This document shows positions 7,409-16,897 of a stretch of 44,200 nucleotides of DNA, piece after piece. The notes under the pieces were generated by a model that was not told where the DNA came from, did not search any database, and worked only from the letters and a program-made list of their open reading frames with translations. The stretch covers positions 1-44,200 of the forward strand of contig CALKFR010000018.1 of assembly GCA_938084555.1 (NCBI GenBank), read 5' to 3'. This stretch comes from an uncultured Flavobacteriaceae bacterium. Its GTDB lineage: Bacteria; Bacteroidota; Bacteroidia; Flavobacteriales; Flavobacteriaceae. Made by a program: the position numbers and the translations under genes. Positions within the stretch are counted from its first letter, which is position 1. Every line of letters begins with the position of its first letter.

Positions 7409-9769
7409 ATGACTTTTAAATCAAAATACATAACCTTGTTTGTTCTTTTTCTGGTTATTTCAAGCTTTTCGTTGGCTCAAGTAAAAACTAGCATTAGAGG
7501 GAGTGTTGTAGATGAGAAAGGAGCTCCAATATTTGCAGCATCACTATATTTAAACAATAATCAAGGAACCTTTTCTGAAGAAGATGGGACTTTTCAAATT
7601 TCAAATGTTGTTCCTGGTTCGTACAATTTAACGGCTAGTTTTTTAGGATATGACTCACAGACTAAATTTAATATTATTGTTAAATCTAAAGGAAATAGAG
7701 CATTTAATTTTATTTTAATTGAAGCCTCAGAGTCTTTGGAAGAAGTAGTTATTTCTAATAAAAACAAAATTAGTAGACCTAAAGAAACGCCTTTGTCTAC
7801 TCAATCATTATCTGCAGTAGAAATAGCTACCTATCCAGGAGGAAATAATGATGTGGTTCAAGTAGCCCAATCATTACCTGGAGTTTCTCCTTCTGTTGGA
7901 GGTTTTAGAAATGATCTAATTATCCGTGGTGGTGCACCTAATGAGACAGTGTATTATTTAGATGGGGTAGAGGTACCAAATATCAACCACTTTGCCACAC
8001 AAGGAAGTGCTGGAGGACCTGTAGGACTATTAAATGTATCTTTTATAAATGATGTAACCTTATCTACATCAGCATTTGGTGCTCAATATGATAATCCTTT
8101 ATCTGGTGTGCTTCAATTTAAACAACGTGATGGAAATAAAGAGCGTTTTAATACAAACATAAGGGTGAGTGCAACTGATGCAGCCTTTACTTTTGAGGGT
8201 CCGTTATTTAAGAGCAATAAAAAAGCAAGCAATACGAGCTTTTTACTTTCTGTAAGAAGGAGCTATTTACAAGCTTTATTCAAATTGATTGGCTTACCTA
8301 TTAGACCAGATTACTGGGATTATCAATATAAACTAACACATAAGATAGATGAATATAACAACTTGTATTTCATTGGTTTAGGATCTATAGATGATTTTAG
8401 TGTTGAGGCACCTGATGACTACGATGAAGAGGCTCAAGCTGTTTTAGAACAAGCACCATTTATAAAACAAAAAACAAACTCAATAGGGGTTACATGGAGG
8501 AAAAGGTTTAAAGACGGTTCTGGTTACATGGAAACTACTTTGAGTAATAATCGATTAGAAAATATATTTACGAGCTACTTAGATCCAGAAAATGAAACAG
8601 GGATTATTTTTAGAAACGATGCCGTAGAATCTGAGACAAAACTTAGATATCAGCTTACCAAATTTATAAATAATTGGAAAATTACTGGTGGTTTTAATAC
8701 CCAACATTCTTTCTATAAGAATAATACCACCAATACTACCGATGAAATTTTTTATACTACAGAGATAGACTTTATTAAATATGGTCTATTTGCAAATGCT
8801 ACACGCTCACTTTTAAATGATAAATTAGATGTTTCTATTGGATTTAGAATGGATGATGACAGTTTTACAACCTCTAATAACTTGATTTCAAATTTTTCGC
8901 CAAGACTTTCTTTGTCTTATGAGTTTCAGGAAAACTGGCGTATTAGTGCTACTGCAGGACGTTACTTTAAAATTACTCCATATACAATTTTAGGGTTTAG
9001 AGATCCAACAGGAAATCTTACAAACCAAGACAGTGATTATACTCAAAGTGATCATTATGTAATAGGGGTGCAACATTATTTAAATCCAGCTGCAAGTATA
9101 TCTTTAGAAGGTTTTTATAAACGATATTCAGACTATCCAGTATCTGTATTAGATCAAGTTTCTTTAGCCAATAAAGGAGCAGATTTTGAAGTGTTAGGAA
9201 ATGAAGATGTTGAAACTGTAGGAAAGGGTAGAAGTTATGGTCTAGAATTTCAATACCAACAAAAACTCTTAAATAACTTTTATAGTATTTTCTCTTACAC
9301 CTATTTCTTTAGCGAATTTACAGGTTTTGAAACGAACACATATATACCTTCTGTATGGGATAGTAGACATTTGGTTTCTTTTGTTGGAGGATATAAATTA
9401 AAAAGGAATTGGGAAATTAGTTCTAGATATCGATTTGCAGGAACAACACCCTACGTTCCAACTAATCTTGAAGCAACATTAGTTTCCTATCCAGAAATAA
9501 TATTAGATTACTCACGTTTAGGAGAAGAAAAATTAGAAACGTTTAGTCAATTAGACATTCGAGTAGATAAAAAGTGGAATTATAATCAATTTAGTTTGAA
9601 CATTTTTTTTGAAGTTCAAAATGTTCTTGGCCAAAGTATCCCTAGACCAAATGAATATGGGTTATCAAGAGATATGAATGGTAATTTAATTACTCCTCTT
9701 AGCCTATCGCAAATTAACCAAGATACAAGTACATCTATACCCAGTATTGGTATTGTGGTAGATTTTTAA
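7409..9769 (+). CDS. TonB-dependent outer-membrane receptor with carboxypeptidase-like N-domain
   Basis: 786 residues. Signal peptide 1-23 (ending SLAQ), then a carboxypeptidase regulatory-like beta domain (about 28-115, RGSVVDEKGAPIFAASLYL), then the plug (about 130-245, with IIRGGAPNETVYYLDGVEVP) and a 22-strand-type barrel ending in a terminal Phe. It should import a ligand across the outer membrane using TonB energy. No SusD-type partner follows, so it is more like a siderophore, metal or small-molecule receptor than a glycan SusC; the ligand is not readable. It is convergent with the haloperoxidase-type gene, 10 bases away. Confidence 0.93.
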   Translation: MTFKSKYITLFVLFLVISSFSLAQVKTSIRGSVVDEKGAPIFAASLYLNNNQGTFSEEDGTFQISNVVPGSYNLTASFLGYDSQTKFNIIVKSKGNRAFNFILIEASESLEEVVISNKNKISRPKETPLSTQSLSAVEIATYPGGNNDVVQVAQSLPGVSPSVGGFRNDLIIRGGAPNETVYYLDGVEVPNINHFATQGSAGGPVGLLNVSFINDVTLSTSAFGAQYDNPLSGVLQFKQRDGNKERFNTNIRVSATDAAFTFEGPLFKSNKKASNTSFLLSVRRSYLQALFKLIGLPIRPDYWDYQYKLTHKIDEYNNLYFIGLGSIDDFSVEAPDDYDEEAQAVLEQAPFIKQKTNSIGVTWRKRFKDGSGYMETTLSNNRLENIFTSYLDPENETGIIFRNDAVESETKLRYQLTKFINNWKITGGFNTQHSFYKNNTTNTTDEIFYTTEIDFIKYGLFANATRSLLNDKLDVSIGFRMDDDSFTTSNNLISNFSPRLSLSYEFQENWRISATAGRYFKITPYTILGFRDPTGNLTNQDSDYTQSDHYVIGVQHYLNPAASISLEGFYKRYSDYPVSVLDQVSLANKGADFEVLGNEDVETVGKGRSYGLEFQYQQKLLNNFYSIFSYTYFFSEFTGFETNTYIPSVWDSRHLVSFVGGYKLKRNWEISSRYRFAGTTPYVPTNLEATLVSYPEIILDYSRLGEEKLETFSQLDIRVDKKWNYNQFSLNIFFEVQNVLGQSIPRPNEYGLSRDMNGNLITPLSLSQINQDTSTSIPSIGIVVDF

Positions 9770-9779
9770 ATAGTTGAAA

Positions 9780-11966
9780 TTATTTGATAATTTTTTTCTG
9801 AAAGATTAAAGAATTAGTATCTGAAACCCCTTTAATAATATACACTCCCTGAGCTAAGTGCTCTAAATTTAAATCTAATATTCCCATATGATTACTTGAA
9901 TTGGAAGTTAAAATTAGCTTTCCTGTAAGTGAATACAATTCTAGTGTAATAGCCTCTAAAAATTGTGTTTTGATATGAAGTGTATTTTGAACCGGAATTG
10001 GATATACCTCTGTATTTAGTTTATTTGTAGTTACTAATGAATTACTCAATGTTCCAGAAAAATATTGTTGTGCCAAATCAAATGATTCTTCACCAATTTT
10101 TTCTCCTATAATTCGCCCCTTGATATCATCTATTGGAGGATGAATTCCACCCCAAATTCTAGACAGACTTGTTTGGTCTGAAGCATCTTGATAGGTTGCC
10201 CATTCTAATGTAAAGGATTCAGAAGGGCCTTCTTCAAAAACTAAAAAATCGTTTTCAATAATATCAAAAGAACCAAGTCCACCAGGGAAAAATTTACTAC
10301 CAGTAATTTTGGTCAAAGATGTTGCTGCTGCTCTAGAAAAAGTTGAATGACCCGAAAGATATCCTGCAAATGGAGGAGTAACAAATGTAGGTCTTTGATA
10401 AGGCCACCAATGAGTTCCTAATATCCAATCTACACCGGCTACATCTGTATCTGGATTATCTATGTAATCTGGGCCTTTCCAAGATTTAACTTTAATTTCA
10501 CCAACATTAACATCGTTTTCTCCAGCCAATACATCTCCAGTAGTAATCACTTCAATTAAATCTGGAATTAAGGGAAGCCCATGAGGGTGAAAACTAGGTA
10601 ATGTATTATCTGAACTTTGACCTCTTGATGCCATATAGCGAATAGCTGATATGGGTCTAATATAATCATAATACCCTTTAATTCCCCATGTATTTACTGC
10701 AGAATCGTGCATTGCACCACCCAATACTAAGTACGATTTTATATCCCATTCTAAATTACCTAAAATAGCTCCTTGTCCACCAAATTTTTTAACGGTTTGG
10801 GGATGGTCACTCACATAGTTTAAAATTGTAAACCAATGCCCAGGAGGGGTTTCAGAGTCTGGTCCGTCTGCCCAAAACTCAGCTAAAACTCGAGCATAGT
10901 CTGATTTTTTTACCATTTGAGGGGTATATGGCATTCCGGTAATAGGGTTTAAATCATGACCACTACCCACAGACCCTCCATCTGAAAAATTATAGAAATT
11001 TTGATACTCTTCAAATGTAGATGGAAAAGAGGATATGTCTGTATTACCTATGGATGCGGGAGATATATCTATTAAACTATTATCTGTTGGATCCAAATGT
11101 GCAGACCATGCAATTACTAAAGCAAAATTCCATTTGTAGGGATCTTCAATTCCATCAGTTGATGAGTTTTGGATAAAATATGGTGCTCCAGGATTATTAT
11201 AAATATAACTTTCAAAACCATCATTTAAAATTGTTAAATCCTCTGATTTTAATGAAAAAGGAGTCACTTTTCCCCATTCTGGACTTAAAAAACTTGGAGT
11301 ATCTAAAGGATAAACATTTCCGCTTTGATCAATAAATACATCAAAAGCTAAAGGTTGCCATCTATTTGGGTTTATTCCAGAGTTATCTTCATATAAATCT
11401 AATACTAAGGCATCATTAGATGACGAGTAATAAAGATTTTCATAATCATTTTGTTCATTGGAGCCATCTTGCAAACCAAAACTTATCATTTCCTGGGCCA
11501 GATAATTACCCAGAGCAGCGTAGGAGTTTGAACTATAGTCTACAGAAATTGAAGCTGGATCATATCCGTAAGATTCAAATAAATTGGTGAAACTATCTAA
11601 AGAACTTGCTGCATTAGGAGAATTCATAAATCTATGTACAAGTAAACGATACATTGCATAACTAATTATTTCATGAATAGCTTCGTTTGAATTTGCTGGA
11701 GTTGAAATACCATTGAAATTACAGGTATACTCTCCAAAAGTTTTACCAAGAAATATGGTTTCTGCATTATCGTTAAATAGGGCCCAAGCATCATACATTA
11801 AAATGGAACTATGAAATAAATTCCTGGCATGTATTGTTGGTCTAGCAAAATCATTTCTTATCGCCTCTAGAAGTTCATCATTCCATTCTCTTGCAACAGA
11901 ATTTTGAGCCTTAGATGAAGTAAGATTAATTAGTAAAAGCAATAAAAAAATTATGATCTGCCTCAA
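9780..11966 (-). CDS. Secreted vanadium-dependent haloperoxidase-type protein (PAP2 superfamily) with T9SS tail
   Basis: 728 residues with a signal peptide (1-21). The vanadate-binding signature of vanadium haloperoxidases is seen in order: Lys430-x6-Arg437-Pro438 (KGYYDYIRP), Ser538-Gly539-His540 (LSGHSTFSR; the usual Pro of PSGH is Leu), and Ser602-Arg603-x5-His609-x3-Asp613 (SRIWGGIHPPIDD). The same residues serve phosphate in PAP2 phosphatases, so halide oxidation against phosphatase activity cannot be decided. A type IX secretion sorting domain follows (about 650-728, starting EVYPIPVQNTLHI). It is thus predicted to be released or surface-anchored. A -7 promoter element is at 11984-11991. 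Confidence 0.85.
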   Translation of the reverse strand: MRQIIIFLLLLLINLTSSKAQNSVAREWNDELLEAIRNDFARPTIHARNLFHSSILMYDAWALFNDNAETIFLGKTFGEYTCNFNGISTPANSNEAIHEIISYAMYRLLVHRFMNSPNAASSLDSFTNLFESYGYDPASISVDYSSNSYAALGNYLAQEMISFGLQDGSNEQNDYENLYYSSSNDALVLDLYEDNSGINPNRWQPLAFDVFIDQSGNVYPLDTPSFLSPEWGKVTPFSLKSEDLTILNDGFESYIYNNPGAPYFIQNSSTDGIEDPYKWNFALVIAWSAHLDPTDNSLIDISPASIGNTDISSFPSTFEEYQNFYNFSDGGSVGSGHDLNPITGMPYTPQMVKKSDYARVLAEFWADGPDSETPPGHWFTILNYVSDHPQTVKKFGGQGAILGNLEWDIKSYLVLGGAMHDSAVNTWGIKGYYDYIRPISAIRYMASRGQSSDNTLPSFHPHGLPLIPDLIEVITTGDVLAGENDVNVGEIKVKSWKGPDYIDNPDTDVAGVDWILGTHWWPYQRPTFVTPPFAGYLSGHSTFSRAAATSLTKITGSKFFPGGLGSFDIIENDFLVFEEGPSESFTLEWATYQDASDQTSLSRIWGGIHPPIDDIKGRIIGEKIGEESFDLAQQYFSGTLSNSLVTTNKLNTEVYPIPVQNTLHIKTQFLEAITLELYSLTGKLILTSNSSNHMGILDLNLEHLAQGVYIIKGVSDTNSLIFQKKIIK

Positions 11967-11983
11967 TGGATAATATTTATTTC

Positions 11984-11991
11984 CAAAAATA
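11984..11991 (-). promoter_or_regulatory. -7 promoter element (TATTTTTG) for the haloperoxidase-type gene
   Basis: On the minus strand TATTTTTG matches TAnnTTTG, 17 bases before the ATG at 11966. No properly spaced TTG box is seen. Confidence 0.4.
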
Positions 11992-12086
11992 AAATAATAA
12001 ACACAATATTATCTTAATTATTTTTTAAATATAGATGCATTGTGTAAGATTATATTATTTAATGTTATTAGGAGTAAAACTGTGAG

Positions 12087-12094
12087 TACCTTTG
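12087..12094 (+). promoter_or_regulatory. -7 promoter element (TACCTTTG) for the second DEAD-box helicase
   Basis: TACCTTTG matches TAnnTTTG and lies 19 bases before the ATG at 12114. Confidence 0.5.
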
Positions 12095-12113
12095 CAAAAA
12101 AAATTTATATTTT

Positions 12114-13436
12114 ATGGCTAAACAATTTTCTGATTTAGGAATTAATAATCAACTTCAAGCCCGATTAAAAGATATTGACATTACTAAACCTACTGAGGTT
12201 CAAAAGAAAGTAATTCCATTTATTCTTCAAAGAAAAAAAGATTTAGTTGCATTGGCTAAAACAGGAACTGGTAAAACTGCAGCCTTTGGTTTACCTTTAT
12301 TACAATTAATTACACCTGAACATAACACTATTCAGTCCATTATATTGGTACCTACTAGAGAGCTTGGAAAGCAAATACAATCAAATTTATCTTTATTTGC
12401 ATCATACAAGCCTGAAATCTCTGTTATTGGTATTTTTGGGGGTGCTACAATTAAATCTCAAGAAGAGGCCTTAAAAAGAACTACACATATAGTGGTTGCA
12501 ACTCCCGGGCGTTTAATAGATTTAATAGAACGTAAAGCAATAGATATTACGAATACTTCCTATTTAGTTTTGGATGAAGTTGATGAAATGATGGGTGCAT
12601 TACATTTAGAAGTAGAATCCATACTTAAAGAAATTCCCAAGACTTCAAGAATTTTAATGTTTACAGCAACCATGCCTGGAACAATTAAACAATTGGTTCA
12701 AAATTATCTTTCAAAAAATGTAGTAACCATTGAAACTGATATGGTATCGGTTGGTCATCAAGGAATACTTCATCAATATACAGTTGTAGAACCCATTGAA
12801 AAACTAGATATTTTACTTCATTTTTTATTTACCAGAGATGACCAACAAGGAATTATATTTTGTAAAACCAAAGCTGCTGTAAATAAATTAGGTAAAAACT
12901 TAGCTAAAAATAAATTTCCATCAGGCACCATACATGGAAGTTTAACACAAGGAATTAGAGATCGAGTAATGGGGCAGTTTAGAGAAGGACATATTAAGGT
13001 TTTAGTTGCTACAGATTTAGCTGCTAGGGGTATAGATGTAAAAAATCTTTCCTATGTCATTAATTATCATTTACCAGACACGTATGAAGCTTATGTTCAT
13101 AGAACTGGAAGAACTGCAAGAGCTGGAGCAAATGGACTTTCATTAACTATTTTACAAAAAGAAGAGATTGAAGATATTACAGGTTTTGAAAATGAATTAG
13201 GAATTAAATTTAAAGAACTTAAAAAAGCAGACTCCGGAAGTATTGAAGAAAATAACACTTTATTATGGGCTAGAAAAATATTTAAGACTAAACCAAACAG
13301 AACAGTTTCTGATGAATTTAAATCAAAAATAAAAACAATTTTTCATCATTTAACTAAAGAAGAATTAGTAGAAAAAGTATTGGCTAACCATTTACATCAT
13401 TTAGCACAAACAAATAAAGGTAAGCTCAACAAATAA
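12114..13436 (+). CDS. DEAD-box family RNA helicase with DEVD motif II
   Basis: 440 residues. Motifs: Q-motif Gln30 (DITKPTEVQ), Walker A AKTGTGKT (48-55), PTREL (80-84), TPGR (130-133), motif II DEVD (154-157) in place of DEAD, TAT for SAT, then ATDLAARGIDV and HRTGRTARAG. A helical, charged C-terminal extension of about 75 residues follows domain 2 and probably binds RNA. It is expected to be an ATP-dependent RNA helicase in the cytoplasm. The next gene, 68 bases on, encodes a cold-shock-domain protein with its own promoter element, which suggests related roles in RNA remodelling at low temperature. It is a distant paralogue of the helicase at 5744. Confidence 0.93.
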   Translation: MAKQFSDLGINNQLQARLKDIDITKPTEVQKKVIPFILQRKKDLVALAKTGTGKTAAFGLPLLQLITPEHNTIQSIILVPTRELGKQIQSNLSLFASYKPEISVIGIFGGATIKSQEEALKRTTHIVVATPGRLIDLIERKAIDITNTSYLVLDEVDEMMGALHLEVESILKEIPKTSRILMFTATMPGTIKQLVQNYLSKNVVTIETDMVSVGHQGILHQYTVVEPIEKLDILLHFLFTRDDQQGIIFCKTKAAVNKLGKNLAKNKFPSGTIHGSLTQGIRDRVMGQFREGHIKVLVATDLAARGIDVKNLSYVINYHLPDTYEAYVHRTGRTARAGANGLSLTILQKEEIEDITGFENELGIKFKELKKADSGSIEENNTLLWARKIFKTKPNRTVSDEFKSKIKTIFHHLTKEELVEKVLANHLHHLAQTNKGKLNK

Positions 13437-13464
13437 ATATTTTTTTTTAATTAAAGTAAATAGA

Positions 13465-13472
13465 TATCTTTG
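13465..13472 (+). promoter_or_regulatory. -7 promoter element (TATCTTTG) for the cold-shock protein gene
   Basis: TATCTTTG matches TAnnTTTG and lies 32 bases before the ATG at 13505, so the gene can be transcribed separately from the helicase. A purine-rich GGTAAGGA just before the ATG may act as a ribosome-binding site, unusual among these genes. Confidence 0.45.
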
Positions 13473-13504
13473 AAAGATAATTAATAATACATTTTAGGTA
13501 AGGA

Positions 13505-13960
13505 ATGGCGAAATCTCAACAAACATTTAATAAAAGTGAAAAGGAAAAAAAGCGTTTAAAAAAACGTGAAGATAAGCGTAAGAAGATGGAAGCTCGTAGA
13601 GCAGAAATAAAAGAAAATGGGAGCAAAGGAATTGAGTTTGCTTATGTTGATCATAATGGGCAACTTACTGATACTCCTCCAGATCCGTCTCTAAAGGTAA
13701 AGATTAAAGCTAAGAATATAGAAATTAGTGTTCCTAAAATGACAGATGCAGATAAGGTTGATCCTGTTAGAAATGGTAAGGTTTCATTTTTTGATTCTTC
13801 TAAAGGTTTTGGATTCATAATCGATACAGAAAACCAAGAAAAATACTTTACTCATGTTAGTGGTATCATAGACGAAATCTCTGAGAATGATAAAGTTACT
13901 TTCGAGTTAGAAAAAGGTATGAAAGGTATGAACGCAGTTAAAGTCACTTTAAAAAAATAA
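13505..13960 (+). CDS. Cold-shock-domain RNA-binding protein with basic N-terminal extension
   Basis: 151 residues, more than twice a plain CspA. Residues 1-37 are extremely rich in Lys, Arg and Glu (helical, likely coiled or RNA-binding). A linker follows, then a cold-shock domain at about 89-150 with RNP1 KGFGFI (100-105) and an RNP2-like YFTHVS (114-119) in place of VFVHFS. It should bind single-stranded RNA or DNA and melt secondary structure. Flavobacteria have similar CSD proteins with charged N-terminal parts. It is followed by a strong intrinsic terminator. Confidence 0.9.
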   Translation: MAKSQQTFNKSEKEKKRLKKREDKRKKMEARRAEIKENGSKGIEFAYVDHNGQLTDTPPDPSLKVKIKAKNIEISVPKMTDADKVDPVRNGKVSFFDSSKGFGFIIDTENQEKYFTHVSGIIDEISENDKVTFELEKGMKGMNAVKVTLKK

Positions 13961-13980
13961 TTTTATTTAAAACATTATAA

Positions 13981-14013
13981 GGCTGTAAATAATTTATTTA
14001 CAGCCTTTTTTTT
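13981..14013 (+). terminator. Strong intrinsic terminator after the cold-shock gene
   Basis: GGCTGTAAAT and ATTTACAGCC form a perfect 10-bp stem (13981-13990 with 13996-14005) around a 5-base loop, followed directly by eight T residues. It is a textbook rho-independent terminator 20 bases past the stop codon. Confidence 0.92.
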
Positions 14014-14059
14014 GTGAAAAATTTATATTTTTTTAACTTCACTAAATTAAACCCTAGAC

Positions 14060-15760
14060 ATGAAAAAAAATTACCTAATACTATTCTTACTAATTAGTTT
14101 AATGAGTTGTAAGAATGAATTTTTCAAAACCAATTTAGAATCAATACTATATTATAATGGAGACATTATTACCATGCGAGGTAATTCTCCAGAATATAAA
14201 GAAGCCCTTATTGTAAAAGGTAAAAACATTAAGTTTTTGGGGTCTAAAGAAGAAGCAATGAAAATTGCTGACAACAATTTTAAAATGATTGACCTAAAAG
14301 GGAATACACTTTTACCAGGTTTTATTGATGGTCATGCACATTTTGCATCTTTTTCTGCTCAGGCCATAGGCGCAAAAATATTGCCACCACCAGATGCAGG
14401 TGCTAAAGATATTCCATCACTTATTGAAATTTTAAAAATATGGAATACACCTGAAAATAGAGCCTTAACAGGCTGGATTTTTGGTATGGGGTTTGATGAT
14501 TCTGTTTTAGATGAGAAAAGATTTCCTACCAAGCATGATTTAGACCAAGTATCCAAAAAGTATCCAATTATGATTGTTCATATTTCAGGTCATTTTGCTG
14601 TTGTAAATTCTAAAGGATTGGAATTGTTAAAGATTAACTCAACCACTAAAAATCCTGAGGGAGGTATTATTAGGAGAGAGAATAACAATGAGCCAAATGG
14701 AGTTCTAGAAGAATTGGCGGCGATACCCTACATGCTTAAAGTTTTAAATCCAACTTCAAAAGAGGCAGCGGAACATTTTTTTGAAGCAGGTCAAAAAATG
14801 GCATTATCTTATGGCTATACAACTGCTCAAGAGGGAAGAGCTATGGAAAATCATGAATTATTGGTTGCCGCTTCCCTGGCTGGTAAACTAAAGTTAGATG
14901 TGGTGAGTTATGTAGATTATTTATTTGTAGATAAATTGATGAATTCTAAATGGAATTCACTCAATTATGATAATCATTATAGAATTGGAGGGGTAAAATT
15001 AACATTAGATGGTTCTCCACAAGGAAGAACTGCTTGGAGAACACTTCCATATTTAATACCTCCAGAGGGTGCTAAAAAGGGATATCTTGGGTATCCTGCT
15101 ATTCCTAAAGATAGTTCAGTAATGGCAATTTATGATAAAGCCTTTAAAAATAATTGGCAAATTCATACTCATGCCAATGGAGATGCAGCCATGGATCAAA
15201 TGATTAGAACTATGAAACCCGTGGCAGCTAAATATGGAAATAACAATCGAAGAAATGTACTTATTCATGGGCAATACATTAGAGAAGATCAATTAGATTC
15301 ATTTAAAGATTTAGACGTTATCGCTTCACTATTTCCGTTACATACATTTTATTGGGGAGATTGGCACAAAGAAATCATAGGAGACAGTCTTGGTAATACG
15401 ATAAGTCCTACTAGAACAGCGTTAAATAAAGGATTGAAAATTACTATTCATACAGATGCACCTGTAGCTTTACCTAATTTAATGCGAATGGTAGGTATCT
15501 CAGTAGATAGAAAATCTCGTTCTGGTAAAATTATTGGTGGAAAAGAAAGATTGACTCCATACGAAGCGCTTCAAGCCATAACGAGTTGGTCTGCATACCA
15601 ACATTTTGAAGAGCATCAAAAAGGAACTTTAGAAGTTGGAAAGTTAGCAGATATGATAATTTTAGACAAAAACCCGTTGAAAGTATCTCCCTCTGAAATT
15701 AAAGAAATAAAGGTTTTAGAAACCATTAAAGAAGGACTTACAGTATACAATAGACAATAA
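14060..15760 (+). CDS. Amidohydrolase lipoprotein (YtcJ-like, metal-dependent hydrolase)
   Basis: 566 residues. A lipoprotein signal (lipid Cys17 in LMSCKNE) precedes an amidohydrolase of the COG1574/YtcJ type. It has an N-terminal beta-sandwich part, the metal-binding HxH pair His92 and His94 (DGHAHF), HTHANGDAA near residue 370 and HTDAPV near 463, and the C-terminal segment LADMIILDKNP typical of the family. It should hydrolyse C-N bonds in an unknown amide or cyclic substrate, here outside the cytoplasm. It is convergent with the Rieske oxygenase gene (14 bases between stops). Confidence 0.88.
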   Translation: MKKNYLILFLLISLMSCKNEFFKTNLESILYYNGDIITMRGNSPEYKEALIVKGKNIKFLGSKEEAMKIADNNFKMIDLKGNTLLPGFIDGHAHFASFSAQAIGAKILPPPDAGAKDIPSLIEILKIWNTPENRALTGWIFGMGFDDSVLDEKRFPTKHDLDQVSKKYPIMIVHISGHFAVVNSKGLELLKINSTTKNPEGGIIRRENNNEPNGVLEELAAIPYMLKVLNPTSKEAAEHFFEAGQKMALSYGYTTAQEGRAMENHELLVAASLAGKLKLDVVSYVDYLFVDKLMNSKWNSLNYDNHYRIGGVKLTLDGSPQGRTAWRTLPYLIPPEGAKKGYLGYPAIPKDSSVMAIYDKAFKNNWQIHTHANGDAAMDQMIRTMKPVAAKYGNNNRRNVLIHGQYIREDQLDSFKDLDVIASLFPLHTFYWGDWHKEIIGDSLGNTISPTRTALNKGLKITIHTDAPVALPNLMRMVGISVDRKSRSGKIIGGKERLTPYEALQAITSWSAYQHFEEHQKGTLEVGKLADMIILDKNPLKVSPSEIKEIKVLETIKEGLTVYNRQ

Positions 15761-15777
15761 AAAAATAGCCTATTTTA
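15761..15777. terminator. Possible two-way terminator between convergent genes
   Basis: AAAATAG and CTATTTT (15762-15768 and 15770-15776) form an AT-rich hairpin overlapping the stop codon of the Rieske gene, with an A-run on one side and T residues on the other. The tiny loop and low GC make it weak. Confidence 0.3.
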
Positions 15778-16776
15778 ATAATGTAACTTGTTTTTTTTCA
15801 TAGCTCTACGGTAATTTAAAGCCACTGTATCAAATTTTAAATGAAGTTCCTCAGATAAATCAAAAGGAACTTGTATAGGTCTTTGAGATTCAACAATACG
15901 CTTGTCTTGATCAAAAATCACTTTTTCAAATTCTTGTAATATAGTGTCTGATTCCTCAAAATTATAATTTCTTCCTATGATACAAAATCCTCTGCATGAA
16001 TTCTTTGAGATAGGCTGTGAGGTGAAAAAATATACCATCCCTTTATCTCCACCCCATCCTAAACGAAGAACAATGGTGTAAGGCAGATGAAGTTCGTAAA
16101 CACTTTTTCGTTCTGGTTTAACAATTGTATCATTTGCGAAAATAGGAAAGTCATCACTGTTTTTTGCTTCTGGCCTTACTATAGAGTAGTGTAAAACCGA
16201 TTTTTTTATAGTAACCTGACAATCTGGGACCTCAGGTCTATTAGGATCGCCTAATAGTCCTGGATGAACCCATGGAAAATGCCCAAAGTCTGTAAAATTC
16301 TCTACTTGTCTGGAGCTATCACATTTCCAATTAAATGGACCTGTGTTTACTAATTTCCATTCACCACTTTCAAATTCAGGAATGTCTGGTAAATCAAATT
16401 CGGGATCTTCAAGAGCTACCCAAATGATTCCAAACTTTTCTTGGCAGTGGTATCTTGGTGTTTTTGCTTTTGATGGTATCTCAATTTCTTTTGCCTGAGG
16501 TATTAATACACAAGCCCCGTATTTGTTATATTGCCATGCATGATAGGGGCATACAAGGCAATCCTTCTCGATCCAACCTAATGATAAGGCTGTTCCTCTA
16601 TGAATACATAAATCTCGCATGGCATAAGGGGCACCATCTGAGGTTCTCCATAGTACTACAGGTTCATCTAATAAAATAGTTCCAAAAGGTTTATCAGATG
16701 TAATTTCATAACTATAGCCTACAGGGTGCCAACATGCATATAATTTTAAAGGAAAAGATTTTGATGTAGAATTCAT
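15775..16776 (-). CDS. Rieske-type ring-hydroxylating oxygenase, alpha subunit-like
   Basis: 333 residues. The N-terminal Rieske [2Fe-2S] ligands are Cys57-x-His59 and Cys76-x2-His79 (CIHRG and CPYHAWQY). The mononuclear iron motif DX2HX4H is Asp163, His166 and His171 (NFTDFGHFPWVH). Length and motif order match VanA/PobA/phthalate-dioxygenase-type oxygenases, which act with a separate ferredoxin reductase on aromatic rings, O-methyl groups or similar substrates. No reductase gene is present in the window, so electrons must come from elsewhere. No signal peptide is seen, so it is cytoplasmic. The substrate cannot be inferred. Confidence 0.9.
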   Translation of the reverse strand: MNSTSKSFPLKLYACWHPVGYSYEITSDKPFGTILLDEPVVLWRTSDGAPYAMRDLCIHRGTALSLGWIEKDCLVCPYHAWQYNKYGACVLIPQAKEIEIPSKAKTPRYHCQEKFGIIWVALEDPEFDLPDIPEFESGEWKLVNTGPFNWKCDSSRQVENFTDFGHFPWVHPGLLGDPNRPEVPDCQVTIKKSVLHYSIVRPEAKNSDDFPIFANDTIVKPERKSVYELHLPYTIVLRLGWGGDKGMVYFFTSQPISKNSCRGFCIIGRNYNFEESDTILQEFEKVIFDQDKRIVESQRPIQVPFDLSEELHLKFDTVALNYRRAMKKNKLHY

Positions 16777-16897
16777 ATGTAAATATAATTATTAGCAAAC
16801 AACTTTTAGTAATTAAAATAACATTGTGCATTTATTAAATTAAAAACGAATATGAATTTTATTTTTTTATATATTGTAGTTCAAAAGATATGTAAAG

